NCBI RefSeq assembly: GCF_030272615.1
Contig: NC_081413.1
Coordinates: 334,342,302-334,406,301, forward strand
Reading direction: 5' to 3'
DNA from: Cryptomeria japonica
Lineage: Eukaryota > Streptophyta > Pinopsida > Cupressales > Cupressaceae
Length of the DNA: 64,000 nucleotides
Part shown: positions 38,128 through 51,100 of the stretch, in pieces
Layout of the letters: each line of letters begins with the position of its first letter
Numbering within the stretch: the stretch's first letter is position 1
Translations under genes and position numbers: made by a program
Notes under the pieces: generated by a model
Databases searched by the model: none
The model's input: only the letters and a program-made list of their open reading frames with translations
What the model was told of the DNA's origin: nothing

Positions 38128-39333
38128 TTCAGATCTGTAGCTACCTATTCTTGTTTTGAGTTTTTTTTGCATTGGAAGCAGATTTGGGGTTTCAGAAGTT
38201 TTTTTGTGCACCTAGGGATAGGCCTTTTTTTCTGAGCACTTTGGGCCTAAACGGACCTCACCATCATGCTCAGAAGGCCCCAAAACCCCTATGGTCATAT
38301 AAAGCTTGACCACTTTCAACACCTGAGCCTTTGGGGGGGTATTTTTTTTGTTCTGTACCAGGCCGTACGACCCTGGCACGCAGTTCGAGATTTTTTTTCT
38401 TCAAAAATTCAATTTTTTGCCTTTTTACGGCATGCATGCCGAATTTTTTTTTTAATTTTAAAAACACCATTCAAAAATTTTGCAAAATTTTTTTTTTTTA
38501 ATTTTTTTTTTTTGGGTTACAACCCATGGTACGCAAGGTACCGTGGCCCCCCTGGCCCTGCGGCAGGTCCGTACCGCATGCCGCCGACCCTGATGGCTTG
38601 GGCCCCGCCAGTCGCCAGCCTCCACTCGCCCGCTGGAACACCCCGCTCGCCAGAAAACCCCGCCTATCGCAGCTTCCCGACCACCACCCCCTGTGTTGCC
38701 CGACCATCGCCCCCTGCATCGCCTGCTCCGCTGTCGAAGTGCCGCCCCCGGGCCACTTCCACCTGACCCTGCCACTAGATAGCCTCCATGTGCCCTCTCT
38801 CTTGCATTTGTAGGGGGGGTTTGTTTTTTCTTCATATCTTGAGCATACAGAGTCATTTTTTCAAAAACGAATAGGAGTCAGAAAGCTGGTTCTGAGCCGA
38901 ACCTCATGGTATTGGAATTGTTTTTCAATTTTTTTGTTTGACTGTACTTTATTCCAATCAAAGTGGGGTCACTTTTTTGCACTTCCAAGGCCATAGAATG
39001 TGCAAACGGACTCCATTTTTCAAAAACGAATAGGCGCTGGAAAGCTCTCAGCATGCTATATTAAGATATGTGATCTTGTTTCTCATATATTTTATCAGGT
39101 ACATGAGATTTCAGTTTGAAGTTTTTTTGCTTATGCACTGCTTCATTCTCACCAGTATGTACTAGGGTTTGGGTTTATCTCTTATGGGGGTTTTTTTTCT
39201 TGCTTTCTATCATTTATATCAAAAATCTAGAACACCAAAACTCTCAAAACAAACAAAGCCTTCTGCATCTTCTATCTATTCTGAAAGATCACATAATAAT
39301 AAAAAACACAAGCAGGTACAGGTGCAAAGTTTC
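38128..39333 (+). other. Copia leader with GC-rich segment
   Basis: 1.2 kb of non-coding leader between primer site and gag. It contains long T runs (38480-38515) and a C/G-rich segment (38520-38800) that opens frames on both strands without resembling a protein. Confidence 0.6.
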
Positions 39334-40290
39334 ATGGCAGACTCTTCAGTTGAGTTGTTGAAATCACACAACTATCACACCTAGAAGCCTCGCATCATGA
39401 GGGTTCTCAGGGCACAAGGTTTGTGGTCTTGTTTAGATGAGGTTCAACCTCTGTTGCAACGTCCTTTTGAGATTCTTCAGCACATAAATAAGATGGATGA
39501 GGCCATGGGTTTGCTCTCATTACATGTTTCCGACAGTCTTCTATTTCACCTTGATGCTTTGCTTACTCCTCAAGATATGTGGTTGAAGTTTGAGACTCTC
39601 TTTAGGAGAGTTAATGAGATCCAGGCATTACAGATTGAGGCAGAGTTGGTTTCCTTGTTACTTGATTCCTTTCCCACCATTGAGGATTTTTTGAACAAAT
39701 TAAAGACTACCAGATCTGTTTTCCAGGGGTGTGGAAAGACCAAGACAGACCCAGAGTGCATTCACTTGATCCTTTCAAAGCTTCGGGGTCCTTTTCAGTT
39801 TTTTGCCTCTACTTTATATTCCACCATGGATGGCTTGGGTGCTCGTTTTACCATGCCTACCTTTGATGTGTTTTGTGAGCATTTGTCTCGTGAGCAGTCT
39901 CACCTTTCTCAGCTGGACATGCTCTCAAGGTCCAAGAACAAAGCATTGGTTTCTTAGTCATCTAAGGAGAAGCAAAAGTGGAAACTGAAGGCGAAGAATA
40001 ATTCTGCAAGTAGTGAACATTCCTCCAAACCACCTCCTAAGTTTGATTCTAAACCACCATTTAATCTGAAACAAGGGAAATCTTTGTAGTCTGGTGAGTC
40101 TTCCTCCAAGACTAAGAAGAAATCAGGTGATACTTGCAGTTTTTATGGCAAGGAAGGACATCCGGTTTCTAGGTAGTGGAAACGATTAGAGGCTTTAGAG
40201 GAGGCCATGCAACAACATCACATCTCCTCACCTTAGGCGTCTTCTCCTTCCACAGGGAAAGGTCATGCTCTCACTGCTTAAGCTTCGACC
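39334..40290 (+). pseudogene. Copia gag (UBN2 type) with damaged zinc knuckle
   Basis: Starts MADSSVELLKSHNY at 39334, stops at 39382, and resumes as the UBN2-type gag body at 39397-39957 (LWSCLDE, MWLKFETLFRRVNEIQALQIE, ILSKLRGPFQFFASTL). A Lys/Ser-rich region and a knuckle follow: CSFYGKEGHPVSR then a stop, where CxxC-GxxGH-xxxxC is expected, so the second Cys (now Tyr) and the last Cys are lost. An aspartic protease motif, WILDSGASHHMT, is kept at about 40303-40338 just downstream. Gag would form the virus-like particle and bind genomic RNA. Confidence 0.85.
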
Positions 40291-43200
40291 TATGGGTCCA
40301 CTTGGATTTTAGATTCTGGTGCTTCTCACCATATGACTCACACTCAGCAGTTGGTCACTTCTCTTGCCTCTTGTGGTACTTGACAGATTGCAGTGGGCGA
40401 CTCTGTTCAACTTTTAGTCTTGGGTTTAGGTTTTCTCTTTGGATGGGGGTGCTCTGCAGGATGTTCTGGTTGTACCTGACATCTCGACGAACCTCCTGTC
40501 CATTTATCAGATTTGCCATTCTGAATTTGGTAAGACATTTGAGTTCTCACCACATGATGTGGTTATTCGGGACCTCCATGACTCTGATTTGGTTGTGGCT
40601 ATTGGGAGTGTTGATACTGCATATCGTCTTTACCGATTTGATGGATTTGAGCCCTCTGCGGGTACAGGTTCATCTCTTATAGCACATGCAGATTTAGTGA
40701 GTAAGCTTTGGCATGAGCGATTGGGCCATGTCAATTACAGATATCTTCAGTAGATGAGTACACAGGCACTTGTTCTTGGGCTCCCACATATTTCCTGCAC
40801 TGATGGTGTTTGTCATGGTTGTGTGCTTGGCAAGCATCACATGGATCCCTTTCTGAAGGGAAGATCCCCTCGTGCTTTGGCACCTTTGGAGTTGATTCAT
40901 AGTAACCTCATGTCATTCCCTACTCCTTTTTCTGGGGCCAAGTATGTACTCACATTTATTGATGACTTCTCCAGACGCAAATGGGTGTACTTTCTAAAGT
41001 ACAAGTCTGATGTCTTTGATTCATTTCAAATCTTCAAGACATTTGTAGAGAAGCAGTCTGGTTGTTCTATTTGGCGGATACGTATAGATAATGGGGGGGA
41101 GTATGTGAATCAGGCTTTCAGAGATTTTTGCACTGAGCATGGTTTACAGCATTAGTTTACTGTTCCCTACACTCCTCAGCAGAATGGTGTTGCTGAGAGA
41201 AAGAACAAGACTTTACGGGAGATGGCGAATTGTATGATTCAGTCCAGGTCCATGGATTTGTCTTTTTGGGCCGAGGCAATCAATTGTGCCAACTACATTC
41301 AAAATCAGATGCCTCACAAGGCAGTTTGACATATGACTCCTGAGGAGACTTGGTCTCATGACAAGCCTGATGTTTCTTTTTTCTGAGTATTTGGAAGTAA
41401 GGCATGGGTATTTATTCTTGATGCTCAGAGGAGAGCAATGAAGTGGAAGAGTCGACCCCTCATTTTTGTTGGCTACTGTGAGGATTTTAAGGCATACAGG
41501 TTGTTTGATCCTGATTCCAGAGGTCCTATTTCAACGGGATGTTCAATTTGATGAGCGCCTTCCCACAGTGGATACCATATCTCCAGTGTCTACCCATCTA
41601 CCTACTCCTCCCACTGTATCTCTTCAGGATCATTTTGAGGATGATTTTGATGATGTTGTTGATGATCCACCATCTCCACCTCCACCCGCTCCACCTTAGA
41701 TGCCCAAGTGGGCTCGCTTTACTGTTGAGGCGACATGATCTATGGCCGGTGATCCTTCAGATACTCGTCGCACCCGTTCTCATACTGTGGATTCTAGTCT
41801 TTTGAGTCATGCCATTTCAGATGATCCTCATAAGTTTTCAGAGGCAACAAGAAACCCTGAGTGGGATTGTGCTATGGAGGAGGAGTATTCTTCTTTGATG
41901 AGGAATAATACTTGGGATCTCTATCCTCTTTCTAAGGGCAGAAAGATGGTTTGGTGCTGATGGTTGTATCGCACCAAGTATGCTGATGATGGTTCGATTG
42001 ATAAGTACAAAGCACGTCTTGTTGCGAAGGGTTTCTCACAGGTTGAGGGTATTGATTACTCAGAGACATTTGCCCCTGTCGCCAAGATGAACTCTAATCG
42101 CTTTGTACTATCCCTTGCAGCTTCTAGGGGATGGCCCATTTTTTAGATGGATGTGAAGTGTTCTTTCTTGCATGGAGACATACAGGAGGAAATCTATATG
42201 GAGCAGCCTCAAGGATTTGTGCAGGACAACTCTTTGGTTTGCAGACTTTGACGTTCACTGTATGGTCTCAAACAGGCCCCTCGCGCTTGGTATGAGAAGA
42301 TGGACTCTTTCTTTCTCTCCATTGGTTTCACATGCTGTCATTTTGATCACACAATGTACATTCAACATCTTGAAGGTGAGATCCCGATTCTTGTGCTATA
42401 TGTTGATGATCTCCTCATCACAGGTAGCTTATCCTTTATGATTCAACATGTTCAATGAGCTTTGATGGACCAGTTTGAGATGATAGATCTTGATCTTCTG
42501 CACTATTTTCTTGGTCTTCAAGTGATTCAGTCTTTTGATGGGATCTTCATTTACCAGCAGAAGTATTCTCTTGACATGCTTTAGCACTTTGGCATGCTTG
42601 ATTGCAAGCCTACCCCCACTCCTTTTCAGTCAGGGGTTGTTTTGATTACTACTCGCCCCACTCCTTGAGTAGATTCTACACTTTACAGGTAGTTGGTTGG
42701 CAGTTTGTTGTACCTGACACACACTCGTCCTGACCTTTCCTTTGTGGTTGGCCTTGTCTCTCTATTCTCCCATTGTCCTCATGAGAGTCATTGGCAAGAT
42801 GCCAAACATATTTTGTGGTACATTCGAGGCTCTATTTCTCATGGCATTCACTACACATTGTTGGCTACACTACTCAGATTGGGTTGGTGATGTCAATGAT
42901 CGGAAGTCTACTTCTGGATTTGTTTTCTATCTTGGCTCTGGTCCTATCATATGGTCTTGCAAGAAGCAGACTGCTCATGCATTATCATCTATGGAGACTG
43001 AGTATCGAGCTACTATGCTCACAAATCAAGAGATCTTATGGCTTCAATAGTTGATGATTGAGTTTGGTTTTCCTCTTGATAGTCCCACTATTCTTTGGTG
43101 TGACAATGAGAGTGCTATTCACATTTCTCGCAACCCGGTGGAGCATCGGTGGATGAAGCACATTGAGCTTCACATGCATTTCATCCGCCAATTGATTCAG

Positions 43201-43341
43201 GATGGTTCTCTCATTTTGGAGTACATTCCCACTGCCGAGCAGGTTGTAGACATCTTCACGAAACCTTTTGCATCACCGCGCTATCTTCATTTGCGCTCTA
43301 TGCTTGGGGTGAAGGAAGTTGTCCTTGGGGGGTCTTTATGA
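40291..43341 (+). pseudogene. Copia pol: protease, integrase, reverse transcriptase, RNase H
   Basis: In order: protease DSGASHH (about 40312); GAG-pre-integrase LWHERLGHVNY and CHGCVLGKHH (40708-40850); integrase core with VLTFIDDFSRRKWVYFLK (40948), RIDNGGEY (41083) and QQNGVAERKN (41178). The first catalytic Asp is replaced (LIHSNL for HSD/HTD). RT starts as WDCAMEEEYSSL (41863); [17 protein letters not shown] and LYVDDLLIT (about 42392-42420) are intact. RNase H carries DVNDRKSTSGFVFYLGSG and METEYRA (42890-43010); the 3' end reads VDIFTKPFASPRY. Stops at 40751, 41153, 42144 and others are CAG or CGA changed by one transition. A 2-bp loss near 41521 and another shift near 42880 break the frame. 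Confidence 0.93.
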
Positions 43342-43539
43342 GGCCTTGCTTCCTTCATATTTCTATCAACATGTTCTTTTTTTTTGGAGAGGAGTTTTTT
43401 CCCACTGGGTTTTCTCCTTTTTCTCCGTTTCATAGAGATTTCCTTGTATTTGGGTACCTGATCAGGCCCTGTTGCCACGACCTATCTTTCTTGTTTTCAG
43501 TAGATGTTCTAGGTTTTAGCTTCTCCCCAAGTCTAGCTT

Positions 43540-43548
43540 AAGGGGGGG
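43540..43548 (+). promoter_or_regulatory. Copia polypurine tract
   Basis: AAGGGGGGG followed by T at the start of the 3' LTR; correct place and composition for plus-strand priming. Confidence 0.85.
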
Positions 43549-43913
43549 TGTTAGAGTAATTGGGTCTTTACTTGATTAATTAAATGAAATTTATTTAATT
43601 AATTAAGTTCCCCTTTATCTCTTTTACACTTAAGCTAACATTAGGTGCATAATAATTAATTCTTTTATTAATTATTATGTGCAAGGCTAGGGTTTTCCCT
43701 TTTAGGGTTTTTTGACCTATTAGAGATTGGATTCTTTTCTTTTGTATCATTATTCTATTACATGTTTTTGTGAATATAGAGCTCTAATATTCTTGAGCAT
43801 TTCCTGTGTTTATGTTTTTTCTCTGTTGATTCCTTGCTTCTCCTTGTAACAGGTTTATTCAGCTTGCGGAGATCATTTGGGCTCCTGTGGTGTTGTATTT
43901 ACCAACTCTCATA
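43549..43913 (+). repeat. Copia 3' LTR
   Basis: 365 bp, starting TGTTAGAGTAATTGGG and ending ACTCTCATA; the terminal CA of the 5' copy has become TA. It carries an extra 11 bp or so of AT sequence near 43650. Confidence 0.95.
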
Positions 43914-44939
43914 AAACCATGTTGATGTTCAGTGCAATTGTTTAACTTATAATCCCATAATTGTTCTGTGTTGTTTATATTTGAACAATCTTACTTTTTC
44001 TATCCCTAATAGGTATGACTCGTCAAAAACATTTGCTCAAAATGTGGAGCTTACTAATCCTATTCTCTCTCATTTTGATATACTTTGTGTTGTGAAGGTA
44101 ACTCTTGGCTTAAATTTATTTATTTGGACAATCATTTTTTAGGACCTTTCCAATTTCATTAATTGGGTTTAAGCATATAATATCTTTGTATCAACAAATC
44201 TACTTATTGGTTTGTCTGTTATTTCTCTAACAATTTGTGCCTTGGTAGTATCTTGCAAGATGTTGTTGATTCGGTTGGAGACAAGATGCATGCAATATTT
44301 GTTGTTGACAACCATGCCCACACCCAGCCAAAAGGCTCTGAAATGGAGGAGGCATCTGAGGGACTTCCTTGAGATGATTTGTCACCTTTAAGAAACGCTT
44401 CTGATCTAGAGGTTCAAATTATCTGCTTTTATGTTTTTTGAATGAAAGGGCACTATCCTAAGTACAAGAAGCTTGTTTTATTGTGTACTTATCTTGCTTC
44501 ATTTAATCCACTCCCAGATATTATCTCAAGATACATTGAGGAAGTATGTCACATATGCAAAGATCAATGTCTTCCCAAAATTACATGATATGGATCTCGA
44601 GAAATTGACACATTTTTATGCAAATCTGAGGCGGGAATCTTCGATATCTAGTTCTACTCATTCATTCATTGGGGATTGCTAGTTTTTATGGCTTTCAACA
44701 TAGAACATATAGTTCTATTCACCAATTTTACCTGGTTGTTGTTTTTGTGTTTGTAGCATGGTCAAGGAGTTCCAATTGCAATGAGGAATATTTAATCAAT
44801 GATAAGAATGTCTGAAGCACATGCTAGGATGCATCTTAGGACTTATGTGACTGAAGAGGATGTAGATATGGTCATTAGAGTCCTTCTGGACTCATTCATT
44901 TCAACCCAGAAGTATGGAGTTCAGAAATCTTTGCAGAAG

Positions 44940-46836
44940 TTATAATGCCACTGATATTTATTCATGTTGATTTATGATTCAATGACAAAAAAGATAAGAC
45001 TTTTTAACTATAGATAACTTGGTGTTTTTGATGCATGGGAAGAGTTTCAAAAAGTGATGGCCATCTAAACTACCCAACTGTATTTTTTTGATAACTTCTT
45101 CATTTGATGTCTAATTTGGGTGATTCAAAATATGAATTAGAGTAGATTCATGGGGATATCTCTAAAGGAAATATATTTTAAAGATGCCTATATTTGATAT
45201 CTTAAAAATTTTGATGAACATACCTAGAAGGTAAAGTTCACATGTGCTAGTTTAAAGTCATGTGGTTACTAAATGTGGCATAAAGTTTTCATATGACCTC
45301 CAAATAAAGTGATTCAAGTTGCATTTTAAACTAGACTTGAAGGCCTATCTCCCTTAGAAATAGGCTTTGATGTTCTAATGATTTGATATGCTAGATCTTC
45401 TTGTGTACAATCAAGATGTGGGCTTGTCATGATGCCAATTTTATGACCAACAATTTATAATTGGGTCATAAATTTTTCATTTGGTTCTTGATTTAGGTGA
45501 TTCAAATTGCATTGGAAACTAGATTCCTAGGGCTATCTCCCTTACATACTGATTTTAAATTTTTTCAATTTTAATCCCCTAAATCTTGAATATCCTAACT
45601 TTGCTCTTGAGAAGTTTTCGAAGTCAATTTGCTATAAAATTCAAAAAAATTGTGTATGATTGCATAATTCTTCCTTGATAGGATGATTTTAGGGAGAAGA
45701 CTAAAAATAGTGTCGAATTCATTCAAAAAATACTAACACTTCATATTTTTCACCCAAAACATGGAGGCCAAGCCTCTTCCTCTCTCATCCAATGCTTAAG
45801 AATTTCAAGTTGGTGTTACCTATTTCATTTTTGATGCCTCCAAATCATATCAAGACATCCTATAGTGTAGTCACAGAGGAAGAAAGGTGAGATGAATAAG
45901 AAGATATAAAGGATTTAGATCTAGAGCAACAACTTTCAAGCATAAGTCCAAGAGACATCAAAATGTGAGCAGCAATAAGGCTTTTTTATTTAAAGTTTGA
46001 GTGCAAAACCTAAATACAGAACCAAGACAATGAGGTTGTTAATGCAAAGTGTAATGTGCTTAAGAGATTTTAGTGATGAAATCATTCAAAAGAATACAGT
46101 CCCATCAAAATGAATAGTTAAAGACAATGAACAATCATCTATAGGAGCTCAACATCAGCCACGATACAATAATTGGATAAAGATCAAGAGTAAGGAAGTT
46201 TCAACCCCAAGGAATCTAATGAATACATACAGACCTAGAGAAGGTTTTCAAAGCAGTGAATATGCAACCCTAAAAGGATTCCAACCAAAATGAAAGACAA
46301 TCTTAGTAACCCTTCAATTGACAGTTACATAAAATCAATTCACAAAGTAGTGAGCAATAAGGAGAATGGTAAGGAATGCTACATCAAATAAATACCATAG
46401 GAGCAACCATTCAACCAACTAGACATAGACCTTAGCACAATGATAGTGCCATAAGACACAAAGACAATGACAGATGGACATCAATGGCAGTGGCCTAAAG
46501 GCAAAGGACTATGTTGATAATATTACTGAGTCACCTCAAGACAATTCTCTTTAAGTTTGTAGCCACAAAGTTTCAGTCACAAGGCTCAAAGAGCTAAGTA
46601 CAATTTAATGAGCAGTAAAATGCAGTCCTTAATGTTTTGGAGAAGTCATAGACCTTGCATTCAAAGAGAACAAGTCATCATAATAGTCATAATATTAAGA
46701 AGAAGATCTCAAGGTAAAGCAACATCATCATGCAGTGATGGTATCCAAGTCTAAAAGACAGTGACCGATGAGCACACTTAAAGGTATTGATGATATTTTG
46801 AAGGTCACAGTAGATACAATCCTAGAACAAAGGATA
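44940..46836. other. No gene seen between MCM2 and the CACTA element
   Basis: The last MCM2 exons are expected here but not found. From about 45880 the sequence is A/G-rich with scattered AAAG and CAGT words and no frame; it continues after the CACTA element at 62073. Confidence 0.5.
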
Positions 46837-47045
46837 CACTAGTACATTCAGAGCTGATTTCCGACGGCCGTTTATCGGATTTTTGACGAATTTTCGTTTG
46901 AGTGTCGACAAAATCCACAGTCAAAAACTCGGCGTTGGATTGGTCGACGATGCCATGCCCGTCGGAAATTTGACAATCCAATGGACTCTGTCGACGGTCA
47001 AAGAAGTCGTCGGTCGAAAGCTTGGTATTCGTCGTAATTTCGATG
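46837..47045. repeat. CACTA left terminal and subterminal repeats
   Basis: CACTA terminus plus repeated GTCGGAAAT/ATTTCCGAC and GTCGAC-type words (46858, 46905, 46970) and ATTCGTCGTAATTTCG (47029), which is the inverted form of AATTACGACGAA at the right end. It is CpG-rich relative to its surroundings. Confidence 0.85.
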
Positions 47046-47139
47046 ATGATCATTTTTATAAAAAATAAAATAATTATCATTGATATAAAAGAGCCATTGA
47101 AGGAAGGAAATGTCGAAAGGACTCACCAAAGATAATAAC

Positions 47140-47541
47140 TTCATCGACAAAAGATATCTAAGAAAGCAGAGAGGGTCTTCATTGACGGGAAAAGTTCTCG
47201 AGGAAATAATACTATCAGTGCAACATAAAAAGGACCCACCATAAGGAGCGTTTTCATCGAAAGAATAATATTGATCAGACAAAAAGAAGCTACATCGATA
47301 AAAGATATTGATGAGGATATAGGTTTCGAGGAGGTTAAACTTCATTGACAAAAGATATCAAAGAAAGCAAAGAGGGTCTTCATCAACGGGAAAAGTTCTC
47401 GAGGAAATAATACTATCGGTGCAACATAAAAAGGACCCACCAAAAGGAGCGTTTTCATCGAAAGAATAATATCGATTAGACAAAAGGAAGCTACATTGAT
47501 AAAAGATATCGATGAGGATATAGGTTTTGAGGAGGTTAAAA
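47140..47541 (+). repeat. 201-bp tandem duplication in the leader of unit A
   Basis: Two copies start at 47140 and 47341 (TTCATYGACAAAAGATATC) and differ at only about a dozen positions. They are rich in ATCGATGA-type words, also found in the leader of unit B at 52.5-53.3 kb. Confidence 0.9.
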
Positions 47542-48177
47542 GGCATGTTCTCGATATGCGTGGTTTTGCCGATGTAACTTTATCGATGAAGAACGATAAG
47601 GGAAAATAAAGAAAAGCTTCGGTGAGATAATAGACTCATTCATCGATGGGGCATAGTGATATCGATGAAAGAAGTATTTCGATGGAAAAATAAAGGAGGA
47701 CACTGAAGCCCAAGGTTTCTTTGACATAAGACCCGATGGATATCAAATATGTTTCGATGAGGAGACAACCATACTGACTGAATACAGTATTTCGATGAAG
47801 GGAAAAAATACTTGATCGAAGTAATATTCAAAACAAAAGTATTGTCGATAGAAACAAAGAGATCGATGGACTAAAGAAATAAATGATCGAAAGACATATC
47901 CTCATCAAAATGATTATTGATTGCCATGAAAATCATAAACAAATCCCAAGGAAGGTCACATCGCCATTAAATTCAAACGTGTGCCCAAGTGACCATTGTC
48001 TAAAGTGCCATTATGAACTGATTAAATATGCCATAAGTAGTGGATCAACCATCAAAGGGCACAATATTAAGGAATTCACAGGCGACAAACTGAAAGCTGG
48101 AATTGGGCGAATTCACAGATAAAGCTCAGTAATTCCAAGTAAGTTGTTTGCACACATACCTCTTTTTCAAAATTCAA

Positions 48178-51100
48178 ATGGAATTATCATCTAAAACTAA
48201 TAAGACCAGAAAGGGAAAAGAACCTATCGCTGCAGAAGAAAAACCTAAAAGACAGAAAAGGGAAGGGCGTTCTTTGGCCCAGGACCTGATTGACTAGTGC
48301 CCATCATCCAGTTTGAGGTCCAAGAAGATTAGAGCTGATGAGGAAGGCTTGGAGGACTGGTTTGAGGATCTTGGAGACATATGGACATAGTTGAGAGGGT
48401 ATGAATTATTCATATATGGGTACAATAGAAGAGTTGCCCCTCAACCTATCAACAATTTATGGCGATTGAACTTAGGAAGGTTAGCTGTGGCTAATGTATT
48501 CGTGAATGTGGAGCTCATGAAGGCATTGGCAAACAATTATGACCCTAAAACCAAGACCATATATAACTACATGGATGAGCCAATTCTTGCAATCACAAAG
48601 GAGGTTATTGACACCGTGTTCGAGTTGGATTGGGGATTTGAAGAATTGATTGACCTCAAGAAGTTAACAAGTGAATATTTTAACCTAGAGCACATTTACA
48701 AAACGTGGAGACTCCTTATACATAGACCTAGGAATGCAGTGTCCTTAGTGCCACTAGGTCAGGATGACAAAGCTCCCTATGATGTCAACTCTTTCCATCC
48801 ATATTTCAAGTATACCTATTACTGTGTTGCCCAAGTGCTAGGGATAAAAGCCCATCCTTTGATGGATATTGCAGCCATGGTCATTTGTGCTGATTTGCAG
48901 TCTAAGGACCCCCGCTTCTTTGATTTTTCTGCTTATTTGGTTGAGGTTTTGAATCATGGGTTAGAAAATTTAAAGGGGGATGTCATCAATGTTCATTTCA
49001 AGAATTATTCCTTACTTATGCATATGCTATTGTATGTGGGCCAAGATGAAGGGTTATGGCCAGAAGAGTTATGTGTCAGGACATATGACAATGCTGGAAT
49101 GAGAAAACCAGTGCAACTATGGGTTTCTTCATGGGACCAGAGGTATGTGAATAATCAATATTGACATTTTGAGGAGTTCTTTGTCAAGCCATTATATAGA
49201 CTCTTGGGATGCCCGTGCGATCATGCCCTTGCACCAGAGGTTCAAATATTCCTAAGACCAAAATATTTCGCTGAAGATCCCTCAATTGAACACAATTGGG
49301 GAGATTGGTATTGTTTTTCAGATTGCACACAAGTTAGGGTATACGGGTTCGAAGGGAGACCATACTTACTACCACTTACAGTCCCTAACAGAGTGGCTTG
49401 TCTGGAAATTGTGAGGCAACTGTCAATAGTGAGTGCAGAACATATGACAAGCCATGGAAAACAATCAATTGTACCTGGGTTGTTAGTATTTTCAGATTTT
49501 ATTGTGAAAAGTTCAAAGAGTTATGGCCTGCTGCAGACAAAATTGGATTATTATGGCATGGCTATTGGGGATCCAAGGCCCAATTTCAATCCTGAAGGAT
49601 ACATAAGGATAGCCCGGTCATCACAAAAGCTGAAGGCTGGAGAGCATAAATCTTACCTACCGGATGACCTCATTAAGAACATTGGTGGAGAAGAGGCCAA
49701 AGTGAAGCAAATAAAGTTTGAGAAAGCAATGCAGGCTTATAAATGGAAGCTTTATAGAAGGAAAATGGATGAGAACATGCTACAAAATATTGAAGACCCC
49801 TTGGAGTTGGCCAACAAACTTGTGGAGCATGAATTGGAAATACTTGAGGGAGTCCCGCCTCATGTTTTTAGGGATTACATTGATACTATTAGGAATACAG
49901 AGCCTTTGGTTCATATGTCTCCTTCTTCCACATCTGGCATCATTCCATTCACTCCTTGAGAGGATTACCCCCCTGGTAATGCAAAGGATTACCCCCCTGG
50001 TTATGTAGAGGATACACCAATAGACTTGGCAACAGGACAACTGAATGTCCAAGAAGTGGCTGACATCAGATTCCTAGAGCATGAGGATTTCATTGCTGAT
50101 AGTGACTTCATTGCTTCCAAGGAGTTCACTGCATCCTCTATCAACATAAAGGATCTCAAATTAGGAATAACATGAGAAATAGTGAAGAAGAGCAGTAGCT
50201 TCAAAAGTTACAAGAGGAGATGGATCTTGTGATGAGATAAATGACACCTGAGAAGGGAAGACAGTTGCTTAAGGAAGCTGGTGTGTTATTATACTCTAGA
50301 TGGGACATGAACTCTGCCTTGTTGTTTGATGGATTCCTCAAGAAACAGGACCCAAGTAGGCAAATGATGCCAAAAGAGATTGATAAACTCTTTAGAGGAT
50401 CAGGATATGATCCAGATCAGAAGGCTCTTCTACAGTGGGCTATCTATCCCAAAGATAAAAGACCTATATTGGTTGATATAGAAGAAGCTTTTGGACATTT
50501 GATGGTGCAGCAGGTTGGAAAGATTGACCCTAGAACAACTGCCAAACTAAATTTGGATGTCGCTAAACTGAACCAAGATCAGATAGAGTTTCTGGTCTGA
50601 GAAAATTGTACATACAAAAGCCTATATGAGAAAACTGATGAAGAAAAATAGAGGCTGCAAGCAAGATTACTTTAGATTGATACAGGTACCAGTCAAACAG
50701 GGATGACATACGGTGTTGACAGAGATGCCATGGATGCCTTGACAGACGCTATGTATTGGAGGAACATGGCCGAAAAGACATCTTGGCAACTAAAAAAGGA
50801 ATAGAAAAAGATGGATAAGTTAGTTCTCGAGGTCATTGACCATAGATTCAAAAGTATGATACAGGTTGCAGAAATCTATTGGAAGACATACACTAGAACA
50901 GTGAAAGCTGTGAAGAGCATGAAAGGCTCAGGTCTCAGTTGGAAGGCTTGATGAATGACAATAGTCTGATGAATCCAGGTGAGAAAATTGAAGCCGAGGC
51001 TCACTTGAAGTCCCATGATGAATTGGCAAATCAATTAAGGAAAGAGCATCAGAGGCTGGACGATGGGAATACCCCTAGGGTGCCCTCTTTTTATAGTAAT

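Larger units (their letters stand above)
37762..43913 (+). mobile_element. Full-length Ty1/copia retrotransposon, decayed
   Basis: Both LTRs, primer-binding site, gag, integrase, RT, RNase H and polypurine tract are present in copia order. The 5-bp duplication AAACC flanks it (37757-37761 and 43914-43918). It lies in the MCM2 intron between GGR and YDSSK codons. By eye the LTRs differ by roughly two dozen substitutions plus one indel of about 11 bp, so the insertion is old. More than a dozen stop codons and at least two frameshifts prevent activity. Confidence 0.95.
33062..44939 (+). pseudogene. MCM2: MCM2 (replicative helicase subunit) pseudogene, intron-containing
   Basis: Twelve exons align in order with plant MCM2: about 33062-33247, 33427-33647, 33763-33970, 34672-34806, 34906-35097, 35322-35495, 35634-37519 (split), 37635-37751, 44013-44097, 44259-44411, 44518-44643, 44757-44939. 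Landmarks are GTLREWVTKDEVRRFIAKKF, GGVVTRRSG, Walker A as [12 protein letters not shown], Walker B LIDEFDKMND, and [12 protein letters not shown]. Kept introns show it is a duplicated gene, not a retrocopy. It is dead: a TGG-to-TAG stop in exon 2, an extra A near 33577, several CAG/CAA stops, two zinc-finger cysteines lost in exon 3 (DHNKCG, SEWQSKG), and the arginine finger changed (LSHFD for LSRFD). A retroposon (35700-37391) splits exon 7 and a copia element sits in the intron after exon 8. The N-terminal acidic region and last exons are missing. Confidence 0.93.

Noticed and set aside
38266-38856. Long Pro/Arg-rich frames on both strands in the copia leader
   Set aside because: GC-rich non-coding leader between the primer site and gag; base composition explains the open frames.
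44940-46836. Searched for the missing last MCM2 exons
   Set aside because: No segment matched the expected C-terminal exons in any frame; the sequence turns into A/G-rich non-coding DNA.
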